Assembly: GCF_009903625.1 (NCBI RefSeq)
Contig: NZ_CP047569.1
Location: forward strand, 3,521,001-3,585,000
From: Microbulbifer sp. ALW1
GTDB lineage: Bacteria > Pseudomonadota > Gammaproteobacteria > Pseudomonadales > Cellvibrionaceae
Reading direction: 5' to 3'
DNA length: 64,000 nt
Shown here in pieces: positions 53,082 to 61,608 of this stretch (positions within the stretch are counted from its first letter, which is position 1; every line of letters begins with the position of its first letter). A model generated the notes under the pieces. The model was given only the letters and a program-made list of their open reading frames with translations. It was not told the DNA's origin and ran no database searches. The translations under genes were made by a program, and so were the position numbers.

Positions 53082-55418
53082 ATGGCCAACTCCAACCCGC
53101 TGTCTGATCTATTTTCGCGCGCGCGTCCCATGGTGGAACGGGAACTGCAAAACCTGACGCCGCCCTATACTCTGTTTTTTTCCGTCAGCGACGGTAAACA
53201 GCGTGCAAAGGTATGCCACGCGAGTGGACAAGACCTGCGCGCCCTGTGGCTGAAACTTGCCAATCAGTCACGAAAATTACTGACCGGCGCAAAAATACAA
53301 GGCCAGTGGTTGCGGATTGACTGGGTCACCGACAGCGAGCCCATGAACTGGGCAGCGTTGCTCGAGCGGTTCAAAAATACCAAGCGCGGATACTTCCGCT
53401 ACGGACTGGCCCTCGACAGCCAACGGAAAGTCGCCTTCCTCGAACAGGAACTGAATGGCAACGCCATGCTCTATGGTGGCAGCACTGTTGCCCATGTTGT
53501 GGTCAATGAGAGTCAGTTTCGCAGTTACACCGACCGTCGATTCGGCCCCAATACACCACTAAATTTTACGGAAGAAGCCACGGTGGAGGTGCTGCACACA
53601 AAAGGCATTTTCCTCGATAGAAAAACGAATCCACAGCTACTCTACGGACCCGGGCGAAATGCAGGACGTCGTGTCATAGAGGCACTGGATGAGCCGATAG
53701 CCTTCCACCTGGTAGACACCAGCAGCCGCTACCTGGCTTCTCAAGTACTAAAGAATGGGCGTTTCGAGTACGGCTGGCACTGCTGTTTCGACCGCGCCAT
53801 TGGCACCTACAACACCCTGCGCCACGCAAGCTCCACCTACGCCATGACGGAAGGCTGGGAAGTGACCCGCGACCAAGCCACCAAACGCGCTATCGATCGG
53901 GCGCTGGCACACCTCACGGAAAAGCTGATCAAAAAGGTGCAGCTTCCCTCCGGCGAAGAAGGCGCTTTCCTGGTGGAGGCCAACGGTGAAATAAAACTCG
54001 GAGGTAACGCCGTCTGCCTGCTGGCACTGGTGAAATACTGCGAGCTCACTGGCAGCGACAACTACGATGGTTTGATGGAGCAACTGGCGCTCGGCATCCG
54101 CTTTATGCAGGATCAGGCAAGCGGGAAATTTGTGCATGTCCTGCAGTACCCTGAGCTCACGCTGAAAGAGGAGTTCCGGATCATCTATTACGATGGCGAA
54201 GCCGCGTTCGGCCTGATGCGGCTGTACGGTCTGACAAAGGATGAACGTTGGCTAAACATTGTTGAGAAAGCCTTCGAGTACTTTATTGCCAACAACCACT
54301 GGCAAGCGCACGACCACTGGCTGAGCTACTGTGTCAACGAGCTGACCCTGTACAGACCTTCAGCGCGCTACTACCAGTTTGGCATTCAGAATGTGATCGG
54401 TCATCTGGATTTCATCATTGAACGCATCACCACCTTCCCTACTCTGCTGGAGTTGATGATGGCCGCAGAGCGGATGGTCAGCCGCCTGCGCCAGGAAAAG
54501 GCATTTTCCTATCTTCTGAATCAGCTGGACCTACCAAAATTCTACCGAGCTCTACACACGCGGGCCATGTATCTACTCAACGGCTACTTCTGGCCCGAGT
54601 ATGCCATGTACTTTAAAAACCCGGAAAAAATTGTCGGCAGCTTTTATATTCGACACCACGCCTTTCGGGTACGCATTGACGATGTGGAGCACTACCTGTC
54701 TGGATTTGTGGCCTACAGGAAGTACCTTCTAGAAAATGAACACAAAATATCAAAGAGTGAAAGTAAAAATCTCCCATACATTGAAAGCGAAACAAATGAA
54801 ATAATGTTTGCAAAAGTAAAGAATTTTCATGTTGATATAAAAAAATTACAACAACAATTTAACGATAACATTTCCAATGAACCATCGACACCTTATCGGG
54901 ATAACAACATTGAATATATCGGCTGGGCAGTAACCAGCAGAGACGGGTCACTAAATGACGGTGTCAGGCGCATATCATCGAATGACAAAAACAACAAGCG
55001 CGGAAAAGAAAAAACCAAAATTTGCAATGGATATCTCAATGAAGTTTTACAATCGATAAAAAGCAAGAACCTACAACCTTACCGTGCGAGAATAATGCAA
55101 CTGAAAAGTAACGGTAAAGAAATGCCATTTCACGTGGATGAGAAGAAAGAGGCCTGGAGATTACACATTCCAATCAACACCAACCCAGAATCCTATTTTG
55201 AGTGGCGCAGAAAAGATGGAAGCATAGAACGCGTACACTTGCCGGCTGACGGCTCAGCATGGCTGGTCAGGGTGGACGTAGAGCACAGGGCAACCAATTT
55301 AGACCCCGACAACAAAAATCGGGTGCACCTCTTGATGGGACTAAACGAACCACCAAAGCTCGAACAGATCAAACCTCTCTTATTGGTGAATAAAGAAGAG
55401 CCTGTCGAAATGCCATAA
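53082..55418 (+). CDS. Alpha-helical repeat (toroid-like) domain protein fused to an Asp/Asn beta-hydroxylase-like domain
   Basis: The 778-residue product has three parts. Residues about 1-220 form an alpha/beta domain I do not recognise. Residues about 240-545 form a helical domain like an alpha/alpha toroid (YNTLRHASSTYAM at 243; IKLGGNAVCLLALVKY; DGEAAFGLMRLYGLT; DHWLSYCVNELTLY), clearly shared with the CapA-like protein at 57828. Residues about 590-770 resemble an Fe(II)/2-oxoglutarate hydroxylase of the aspartyl/asparaginyl beta-hydroxylase type: PFHVDEKKEAWRLHIPI (His684, Asp686), VEHRATN (His735) and NRVHLLM (Arg747). From about 54735 the DNA is strikingly AT-rich, so the hydroxylase part seems to have been acquired separately. 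No signal peptide is seen, so a cytoplasmic modifying enzyme is likely. Confidence 0.7.
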   Translation: MANSNPLSDLFSRARPMVERELQNLTPPYTLFFSVSDGKQRAKVCHASGQDLRALWLKLANQSRKLLTGAKIQGQWLRIDWVTDSEPMNWAALLERFKNTKRGYFRYGLALDSQRKVAFLEQELNGNAMLYGGSTVAHVVVNESQFRSYTDRRFGPNTPLNFTEEATVEVLHTKGIFLDRKTNPQLLYGPGRNAGRRVIEALDEPIAFHLVDTSSRYLASQVLKNGRFEYGWHCCFDRAIGTYNTLRHASSTYAMTEGWEVTRDQATKRAIDRALAHLTEKLIKKVQLPSGEEGAFLVEANGEIKLGGNAVCLLALVKYCELTGSDNYDGLMEQLALGIRFMQDQASGKFVHVLQYPELTLKEEFRIIYYDGEAAFGLMRLYGLTKDERWLNIVEKAFEYFIANNHWQAHDHWLSYCVNELTLYRPSARYYQFGIQNVIGHLDFIIERITTFPTLLELMMAAERMVSRLRQEKAFSYLLNQLDLPKFYRALHTRAMYLLNGYFWPEYAMYFKNPEKIVGSFYIRHHAFRVRIDDVEHYLSGFVAYRKYLLENEHKISKSESKNLPYIESETNEIMFAKVKNFHVDIKKLQQQFNDNISNEPSTPYRDNNIEYIGWAVTSRDGSLNDGVRRISSNDKNNKRGKEKTKICNGYLNEVLQSIKSKNLQPYRARIMQLKSNGKEMPFHVDEKKEAWRLHIPINTNPESYFEWRRKDGSIERVHLPADGSAWLVRVDVEHRATNLDPDNKNRVHLLMGLNEPPKLEQIKPLLLVNKEEPVEMP

Positions 55419-55443
55419 TACTTGCACCCGACCTACTGAAATT

Positions 55444-56595
55444 TTATTGGACCTTTCTACACACAGAAATTTCAGTGCATGACCTATCCGGATGTGCCCG
55501 AAGAAGCAAACCATTGATGCGGCGCAACTGTTTGCCATCCACTCTTTTTCCTGAAGATCTGTCCACCAGATGAACGAGCACCAGGTCGTAATCCGGAAAT
55601 ACGTAAATTCGTTGGCCACCATTCCCCGCAGCATAGTAACCATAATCTTTCACGTGCCACGTATAACCATATCCAAAGCGAGGATCGCTATTATTCCAAG
55701 CATGAGATACGCGAGTACTGTCCATGATCCAACGCTTGGATACAACTGTATCTTTTATCCACCTACCACCCCTCAAATAAAGCAACCCTATTCGAGCCAA
55801 ATCGAGAGCTGACATTCTGAAGAGATATGCGGGGTGCTGAGACTTTTCGAGTTCATATCGGTATTCAGTATCTTTTACCGAAAAGTATTCCATACCTAAA
55901 GAATCAGCAACTCTCGCCTCAAAAGCCTCAAAAAAATCTTGCGGACTACTCCGATTGAATACTGCCACCAGCGCATTAAAGTCCCAATTATTGTAATACC
56001 ATCTTTCGCCTGGCTTTGCAGAGCTACGCTTAGGCCGCCTCTCACGCATCCTAGGGGTCTCAAAAGCGGCGGGGTGATACACACCGGAACGCGAAGTCAG
56101 TAAATGTTCAACCGATGCCGACCTCTCTGAAGCAGTCAGCGCTGGTTTATCTTCTATTCCCAGGTCCTCAATAGTTTGAGTAATTCTCAGTCGGCCGGCG
56201 TCAACTTCAGTACCAATCAAGAGACTCATTATACTTTTTCTAATGGAATACAACTGATATTTACTGCTTATTTCACCGAAGCTGTAGATAATGATACCGC
56301 GATGTACAATCAAGGCGGCATCGGTACCTATTTGTTTGTGTATATTCCGGATCTCTGCAAGGTGTGCACCATTCCACCCAGCCGAATCTGGATCGCGCAG
56401 CTGTTGCCAGCGCGCTCCAGGATAATAGTGCTTAGTCGAATCGTAGTTTTCTAACCACTCAGTCGCCGCGCCGGATGCAGTATCGGCATAGGATCCTGAC
56501 GAAAGTAGCGCAAGGATCGAGCCCGCAATGAGACATATCGCCGCCCAACTTATAATCAATCGGAGAGACCTCCAATAATCGCCTCCACAAACCAA
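55444..56595 (-). CDS. Serine beta-lactamase-fold hydrolase, membrane-anchored or exported
   Basis: The 383-residue product has a hydrophobic N-terminal segment (LIISWAAICLIAGSILALLSSG). The penicillin-binding-like fold has SxxK in LYSIRKSIMSLL (Ser117, Lys120), the YxN-like motif YYNNWDFNALVAV and, near the C-terminus, GYYAAGNGGQRIYVFPDYDLVLVHL, which replaces KTG by a GNGG motif as in class C-like esterases and 6-aminohexanoate hydrolases. It could hydrolyse or transfer amide or ester bonds outside the cytoplasm. It lies 105 bp downstream of the ATP-grasp gene on the same strand and convergent with the 53082 gene, 26 bp away. Confidence 0.8.
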   Translation of the reverse strand: MVCGGDYWRSLRLIISWAAICLIAGSILALLSSGSYADTASGAATEWLENYDSTKHYYPGARWQQLRDPDSAGWNGAHLAEIRNIHKQIGTDAALIVHRGIIIYSFGEISSKYQLYSIRKSIMSLLIGTEVDAGRLRITQTIEDLGIEDKPALTASERSASVEHLLTSRSGVYHPAAFETPRMRERRPKRSSAKPGERWYYNNWDFNALVAVFNRSSPQDFFEAFEARVADSLGMEYFSVKDTEYRYELEKSQHPAYLFRMSALDLARIGLLYLRGGRWIKDTVVSKRWIMDSTRVSHAWNNSDPRFGYGYTWHVKDYGYYAAGNGGQRIYVFPDYDLVLVHLVDRSSGKRVDGKQLRRINGLLLRAHPDRSCTEISVCRKVQ

Positions 56596-56700
56596 TTTCT
56601 CAGCATTTAAAAATAAGCCAAATAAAAATCACTTATTCTGTCCAGATAATCAAAGCGTCCATATCCTTCCAATACACATGATCCATCCGGCACACACGAT

Positions 56701-57705
56701 CTATCCGATACGCATGCGACGCATCACCGATTCCACAACCAGTTTGCTTACGTCAATCGGTTCTCCAAAGTCAGGGTACTGATGACCACTAAGACCTGGA
56801 CGCGTGTTAGCCTCCAACACAATGTAATTTTCGTCTGAGGGTTTAATCGCATGATCTCTTGCGAGAATATCTACGCCGCATATATCCAATCCCGGAATGG
56901 CAAGCGCGATCGATTCAGCGATCCGAATCATTTCAGGGTGTACTTGACTCGTGATGTTCTGAGCATCACCACCGGTAGAAATGCCAGCCTTCCAGTCCAA
57001 TAAAACCTTCTCACCAAAAGCTGGCACGCTATCGAGACTAAAACCCAAACCAGCCAGTAGATTCTTTCGATGTTCATCGATTATTGCTTCAGTGTTGCGC
57101 CGGCTAGGATTAAGTTTCAAGAGCAATTCGTTGCGCCTGTCATTAAGCTCCTGTATAGAGCTTACGCCATCGCCGGTCACAGACGGAGGCATCCTAGAAT
57201 GCACCGCGACACACTCTCCATCGATCACGCAGTATCTGGCCTCGACACCATTTTCAAAACACTGCTCCACCAAGACCTGTGAATGCGTAGCCGCCACGGC
57301 AGATCGCCACGCATCATCAAAATTTTCAGCGGTTACCCCGACCGATACACCACGCCCCTTATTTCCATCAGCCGGCTTTATTACTGCAAGTCCTAGCTCC
57401 TTTACCTTTTCTAGCGCGGCAGAACGGTCTTGCGAACTGAATGCGGCACCGACCGCGGTATTTACACGAATTCGCTCAAACAACGACCTTGCTACACGCT
57501 TATCCTTGAGCATTCTGTAAGCAAGAAGAGAGGTATTCGTAGTTTCCGTCTCAAGCATGTGGCAGACTCTACCGTTATACTCAACCTCGAGAAGACGGCC
57601 AATTCGCTTTACAGAACAACCCTTGCTCTTGAAGTGCTTACGGAACAGTTGTGCTTGTGAAAGATAGTCACCCGCTGGAAATTCGTTTCTTACTAGCTCC
57701 GTCAT
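56701..57705 (-). CDS. Cyanophycin-synthetase-like ATP-grasp ligase (no Mur-ligase domain)
   Basis: The 334-residue product is an ATP-grasp enzyme. The ATP loop is VIKPADGNKGRGVSVGV, then VLVEQCFENGVEARYCVIDGECVAVHSRMPPSVTGDGVSSIQELNDRRN, whose R(M)P-x2-V-x-GDG-x3-I-x-EL pattern is that of cyanophycin synthetases; LDWKAGISTGGDAQNIT and YIVLEANTRPGLSGH (Glu and Asn metal ligands) follow. Cyanophycin synthetase has this plus a Mur-ligase domain (about 870 residues); here the protein ends after the ATP-grasp. It should form an amide bond from an acyl phosphate, so a peptide or amino-acid ligase. The start at 57705 has GGAAGGTG seven bases upstream; the ATG two codons earlier is too near it. Confidence 0.8.
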   Translation of the reverse strand: MTELVRNEFPAGDYLSQAQLFRKHFKSKGCSVKRIGRLLEVEYNGRVCHMLETETTNTSLLAYRMLKDKRVARSLFERIRVNTAVGAAFSSQDRSAALEKVKELGLAVIKPADGNKGRGVSVGVTAENFDDAWRSAVAATHSQVLVEQCFENGVEARYCVIDGECVAVHSRMPPSVTGDGVSSIQELNDRRNELLLKLNPSRRNTEAIIDEHRKNLLAGLGFSLDSVPAFGEKVLLDWKAGISTGGDAQNITSQVHPEMIRIAESIALAIPGLDICGVDILARDHAIKPSDENYIVLEANTRPGLSGHQYPDFGEPIDVSKLVVESVMRRMRIG

Positions 57706-57827
57706 ATGCATTCACCTTCCGGAATACGCTTCGACTATTCGATATCCGATACAAACTAATTTAAAAAAAGCATCAATTTTCAATTATATACGTTTAATTC
57801 ACATGCAATTCATAGCGATCAATTAAT

Positions 57828-59936
57828 TCAGGTTAAATCGATCGCACAAAAATATCCGTATTGGTCTTTCGAAAAAGATATGTCAGCCAGTTCCTGTTCG
57901 CGGGAGGCGGCCAATAGGTACTCGATCACTGCCCGAAACTCGCTCTCCTCAACAAAGTCCGGCAAATAATTCGTCTTGAGATTGTTCGATTGTATTGGGT
58001 ATAACTTGAGTTGCACGCTTTCGCCCAGCTCCTTTGGCACGCAAAGCTGTGAAATTAGCCCATAGGGCAGCACATCACTTCGCGAGAAACGTCCCGGAGA
58101 ATTGAAAACAAAGTTTCCAAGACTGTAACAAACCCAAACATCGCGACACCGGGAAACCTCCTGCAATGCATGGGATCCATGCCCCAAAATCAAATTGGCG
58201 CCAGCCTCTACAATTTTCTCGGCTATCCGTCGCTGCTTGTCTTTTACATGGGCATAGTTACTCCCCCAATGAGGAAATGCCACGATGAATGCCTTGGGAT
58301 ATTGCGCTCTAAGTGAACTTATCTGATCAAATGCTTTCTGGCTTGACCAGCAATTGACACCCGGATTTTCGGCAGTTGCGTAATAGCCCCATTCAACATG
58401 ATTAGCCCTGTACTCGAAACCACCAACGAATATGATGTGTTCCAACTGCGAGTCGTCGTCCGGGTATATATGTTGTACTGCCAATGCCTCTTCCGGGCTT
58501 CTTCCGGCGCCAAAGCGACCGATGCCCGCTCGATCAAGGTATTCCAGCGTGTCTACGAGGCCATATTCGCCGAAATCCATCGTATGGTTATTCGATAGGC
58601 ATACCGCATCCACCGAAAGATCGCTCAGCACGGTTATCGTTTCATCGGGATCAGTCCAATCTAAGTAGGGCTTAATCCCAGACAAACATGACTCTCTTTG
58701 CTGGGTCATGCTAACTTCCAGGTTCAAGACACAATAATTTGAATCCGCGAGCATTCTTCTGAAATTTGTGAAGCTATATGCGTGCCCATGATCGGCAAGA
58801 ATATTACTTTTGCCCTTAAGTGCTTGGCGCTCTTGATAGCTATCTCCTGGATTGGTATCACCACAAATAGTTAACACATACTTATTACTCGAGTAGCCAC
58901 CACTGGCAGAATCAACCTCAACCTTACAATCAAGCTTTTCTGCTGGCGCCATTCTCGCGTAGTGCAAGAAAGACGAAATATTATGCTGTATATAGTCGAT
59001 TCTAACTTCCCTATCCCTGCGATCACCACCACCCCGAACGAAGCTGCCATCTTCCAGAAAGAAGTTCATTTGCTCAACTAGGTTCGCCTCGACTCTTTCT
59101 CTCGCTGCTCGAACAAGCTCGCCATCATGGTTGCTTTCGTGATCCATTCGCAGAAAGGCGAGTAATCCTTCAGAGCGACAGGCGGTAGGAGTACTTCGGC
59201 CCCAGTGAATATACTTGGGGTCGAAAATGATCTCACGAGAAATTTTGGCGGCATGATGGTAAATGTGCGGGGAGTCATCATGGCGCTGAAGCTTCTCCAA
59301 TGAATAGAGCATCCAGTGAGAATGCTCCTTTACCCCATAATCCTGTTTCGCCAATTCCGCTTCAACCGACTTCACCTCATTCAAAATTTCAGCATTTCCC
59401 GTCAATTCATAACAGGAAATTAATGCCAGTAATGCTTCTCCCACGTAGTACTCAGAAGTGAAATCCGAAATTTTTCCCGATTTATAATATCGCTTGTGTA
59501 CGAAGTCTCCATGCTCACGCCTCTGATCAAGCATAAAATGACAGAGCCTTTCTGCAACAGCGAGCAAAAAATTGTCACCTGTCAGCCTATGGACTTCTAG
59601 TAGTGCAAGCGCAGACAGTGCATTTCCGCCGAGCTTTATCTTATTGTCTTCACAGATGCATGCTCCCCGCACATCCTTGTAAAATCGAAGATACTCGTCA
59701 AGCAGAAACGCAGTGGCTCGTTTTGCCGAGGTGAGTAACGCCGAATCTCGAGTCGTACAGTAAACATCCAGCATTGCCCAGATCGTTCCAGCATGGCGAA
59801 GTACGTTATAACCAGTCCGATCTCTATCTGACTCTGAGTCGTAACGGTACCGGAGTCGACCATCCTTTCCGGTAAGTGCTGCCAAGCGCAATGCACCAGA
59901 TTGAGCGACAGCGAGAGCATCAAAATTGGCCGTCAT
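57828..59936 (-). CDS. Alpha-helical toroid-like domain fused to a CapA/PgsA-like metallophosphatase domain
   Basis: The 702-residue product has an N-terminal helical domain (about 20-340: YNVLRHAGTIWAM at 43, IKLGGNALSALALLEVHRLTG, DFTSEYYVGEALLALISCY, HSHWMLYSLEKL), matching the domain in the 53082 protein motif for motif. The C-terminal part (about 355-660) is CapA-like: ICGDTNPGD (Asp360), VLNLEVSM, LSNNHTMDFGEYGLVDTL, AFPHWGSNY and LGHGSHALQ, the five metal-binding motifs of the poly-gamma-glutamate biosynthesis CapA/PgsA family. CapA proteins handle polymer synthesis or anchoring, usually outside the membrane; here I see no signal peptide. AGGTGG eight bases before the ATG at 59936 sets the start; a GTG four codons upstream is also possible. 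Confidence 0.8.
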   Translation of the reverse strand: MTANFDALAVAQSGALRLAALTGKDGRLRYRYDSESDRDRTGYNVLRHAGTIWAMLDVYCTTRDSALLTSAKRATAFLLDEYLRFYKDVRGACICEDNKIKLGGNALSALALLEVHRLTGDNFLLAVAERLCHFMLDQRREHGDFVHKRYYKSGKISDFTSEYYVGEALLALISCYELTGNAEILNEVKSVEAELAKQDYGVKEHSHWMLYSLEKLQRHDDSPHIYHHAAKISREIIFDPKYIHWGRSTPTACRSEGLLAFLRMDHESNHDGELVRAARERVEANLVEQMNFFLEDGSFVRGGGDRRDREVRIDYIQHNISSFLHYARMAPAEKLDCKVEVDSASGGYSSNKYVLTICGDTNPGDSYQERQALKGKSNILADHGHAYSFTNFRRMLADSNYCVLNLEVSMTQQRESCLSGIKPYLDWTDPDETITVLSDLSVDAVCLSNNHTMDFGEYGLVDTLEYLDRAGIGRFGAGRSPEEALAVQHIYPDDDSQLEHIIFVGGFEYRANHVEWGYYATAENPGVNCWSSQKAFDQISSLRAQYPKAFIVAFPHWGSNYAHVKDKQRRIAEKIVEAGANLILGHGSHALQEVSRCRDVWVCYSLGNFVFNSPGRFSRSDVLPYGLISQLCVPKELGESVQLKLYPIQSNNLKTNYLPDFVEESEFRAVIEYLLAASREQELADISFSKDQYGYFCAIDLT

Positions 59937-59965
59937 GAAATGAGCCACCTATAAACAGTGAAGCT

Positions 59966-60178
59966 TCAGCGCTTTGGCTCTATGAGCGAGAGAATTACGC
60001 TGGTGCGATCGTCTGGATTGGGCATCCCGGCAGGGTTGAACCAGCGATCTAGTAAAAGATAGGGTCCCTTATCGCCTTCCATTACCGCGCCAACATTTTG
60101 CCAGCGCGTTTTTTGCCGACCTTCACGATCGGAGTAGGTCCCGAGAGGTATTTCTACATCATAAATTTTTCTAGCCAT
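59966..60178 (-). CDS. Small conserved 70-aa protein, function unknown
   Basis: The 70-residue product is MARKIYDVEIPLGTYSDR..., with KTRWQNVGAVMEGDKGPYLLLDRWFNPAGMPNP and DRTSVILSLIEPKR. AAGGA lies seven bases before the ATG. The pattern (PxGxYxDxxGxxKxRWxNVGxxMEGDKGPYxxLxRxFNPAGxPNPDxRxSVxLSL) looks like a compact beta-barrel, and I recall similar small proteins in mobile and plasmid contexts, without function. It has no double-glycine leader. It is 29 bp ahead of the CapA-like gene, in the same direction, and 137 bp after the HlyD gene. A role in that system is inferred from position only. Confidence 0.7.
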   Translation of the reverse strand: MARKIYDVEIPLGTYSDREGRQKTRWQNVGAVMEGDKGPYLLLDRWFNPAGMPNPDDRTSVILSLIEPKR

Positions 60179-60315
60179 CGATTATTCCTTTTTACTAAAC
60201 AAGGCCGTTTTACAAATCACAATTAAAGAGAAGCCTCGATAAGGCCTGCGCCAAATATTTCACCAGCCCAAAAGACAACGCAAAGGGCCTGATCAATGGC
60301 CATCCAAAATATCAC

Positions 60316-61608
60316 TCAACGTTCGCGTAACGCCTCACCGGCCTGATTAAAAGGTTTTACCAGATAGTCGAATACGGTTTTCGAACCGGTGCGAACATCC
60401 ACGGTAGCTACCATCCCTGGCACAATAGGAAACTGTTTACCGGCACGGTTGATGAGCGCATCAGAGTCCGTCAGAATCATCACGTGATAGAAGTACTCAC
60501 CAGGTTGTGTTTCATCCTGGATGGTGTCAGGTGAAATTGTTGTGACCTTGCCATCCAGCCCTCCATAGACCGAATATTCATACGCAGTAATTTTTACTTT
60601 GGCTTCTTGTCCAGGGTGAATAAATGCAATGTCTCTCGGGGAAATTTTTGCTTCAATCAGCAGACGATCATCCAGAGGGACTATCTCCATCAAACGACCA
60701 TTGGGCGGCAGCACACCACCGATCGTCGTTATTTCAATATCCTTGACAATACCGCGTACCGGTGATTTCAGAGTAAGCCTTGTCAGGGAATCCGCACGCC
60801 CCTCAATGACCGAGCGCAGCGCTTCTACTTCCGAGCTCACGGAGGCAAGCTCTTCACGTGCGCGCACCATATACTCGGAGCGTACATCCTTGATTTTCAG
60901 ATCCAGCTCGGACTTCTGACGACTGAGACGTAGTACTTCGACATTACTCGCCGCTCCGGAGTTCACAAGAGATCGGGTAATTGATAGCTCTCTTTGTACC
61001 AGCTCCCTCGCTTCTTCAAGACTGCTTAGAGAATCCTGCAGGCCCTTACGACGGGTCTGGTACAGCTTGCGTTCTTTTGCCAGCAGCTCTTCGTATTTAT
61101 CAAGTGCCGTGGGAAACTCAAGAGCGGTGCCGTTCACTTCTGCACTCAAACGCGCGACACTGGCTAACGCCGCCCGATACCGCGCTTCGCTCTCTTCCAC
61201 ATTGGAGCGTATTTTAGTGGGATCCAGTTGGGCGATGATCTGCCCGCGCTCAACAATATCCCCTTCTGACACATTGAGACGCGCCAAAATACCACCTTCA
61301 AGAGATTGAATAATCTGTGCGCGCGAAGTGGGAACAACCTTTCCAGCCCCCTTTGAAACCTCATCTACCTTGGCGAAGTAAGACCAGGCGATAAAGCACA
61401 CCAGCAGCATGAAGAAAATCCAGATAACACGTCTCGACTTGGTCAGCTCACTGTCGTCCGAGTCCTCACTGTAGTAGGCTCCAGCATTGTGAAAATCTGC
61501 TTCCAGAATAGCCACGTTAGCAGCGACTTTCGGTGCACGCGCTCTCCGAGAGATGGCCGATTCCTGAAGGGCCAAGAGATTATTCCGATGCTGCTGTGAA
61601 TCTGCCAT
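60316..61608 (-). CDS. HlyD-family type I secretion adaptor
   Basis: The 430-residue product has one transmembrane helix (VIWIFFMLLVCFIAWSYF, about residues 44-61) after a cytoplasmic N-terminus, then EVSKGAGKVVPTSRAQIIQSLEGGILARLNVSEGDIVERGQIIAQLDPT (lipoyl motif), long coiled coil (about 120-250), SLTRLTLKSPVRGIVKDIEI and a C-terminal beta domain ending near FDYLVKPFNQAGEALRER. It links the ABC transporter to the outer-membrane channel. It overlaps the ABC gene stop by one base (TAATG) and belongs to the same operon. It is of the LapC/PrtE type. Confidence 0.92.
   Translation of the reverse strand: MADSQQHRNNLLALQESAISRRARAPKVAANVAILEADFHNAGAYYSEDSDDSELTKSRRVIWIFFMLLVCFIAWSYFAKVDEVSKGAGKVVPTSRAQIIQSLEGGILARLNVSEGDIVERGQIIAQLDPTKIRSNVEESEARYRAALASVARLSAEVNGTALEFPTALDKYEELLAKERKLYQTRRKGLQDSLSSLEEARELVQRELSITRSLVNSGAASNVEVLRLSRQKSELDLKIKDVRSEYMVRAREELASVSSEVEALRSVIEGRADSLTRLTLKSPVRGIVKDIEITTIGGVLPPNGRLMEIVPLDDRLLIEAKISPRDIAFIHPGQEAKVKITAYEYSVYGGLDGKVTTISPDTIQDETQPGEYFYHVMILTDSDALINRAGKQFPIVPGMVATVDVRTGSKTVFDYLVKPFNQAGEALRER

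Noticed and set aside
59966..60178. Graspetide-type precursor peptide for the ATP-grasp enzyme
   Set aside because: The sequence looks like a folded conserved domain, without leader and without a repeated Thr/Ser-Asp/Glu core. Kept only as an open possibility in the findings.
60223..60303. A 26-codon minus-strand frame between hlyD and the 70-aa gene (MAIDQALCVVFWAG...)
   Set aside because: Considered as a secreted peptide precursor. It lacks a Shine-Dalgarno and a double-glycine leader, and the length is at chance level.
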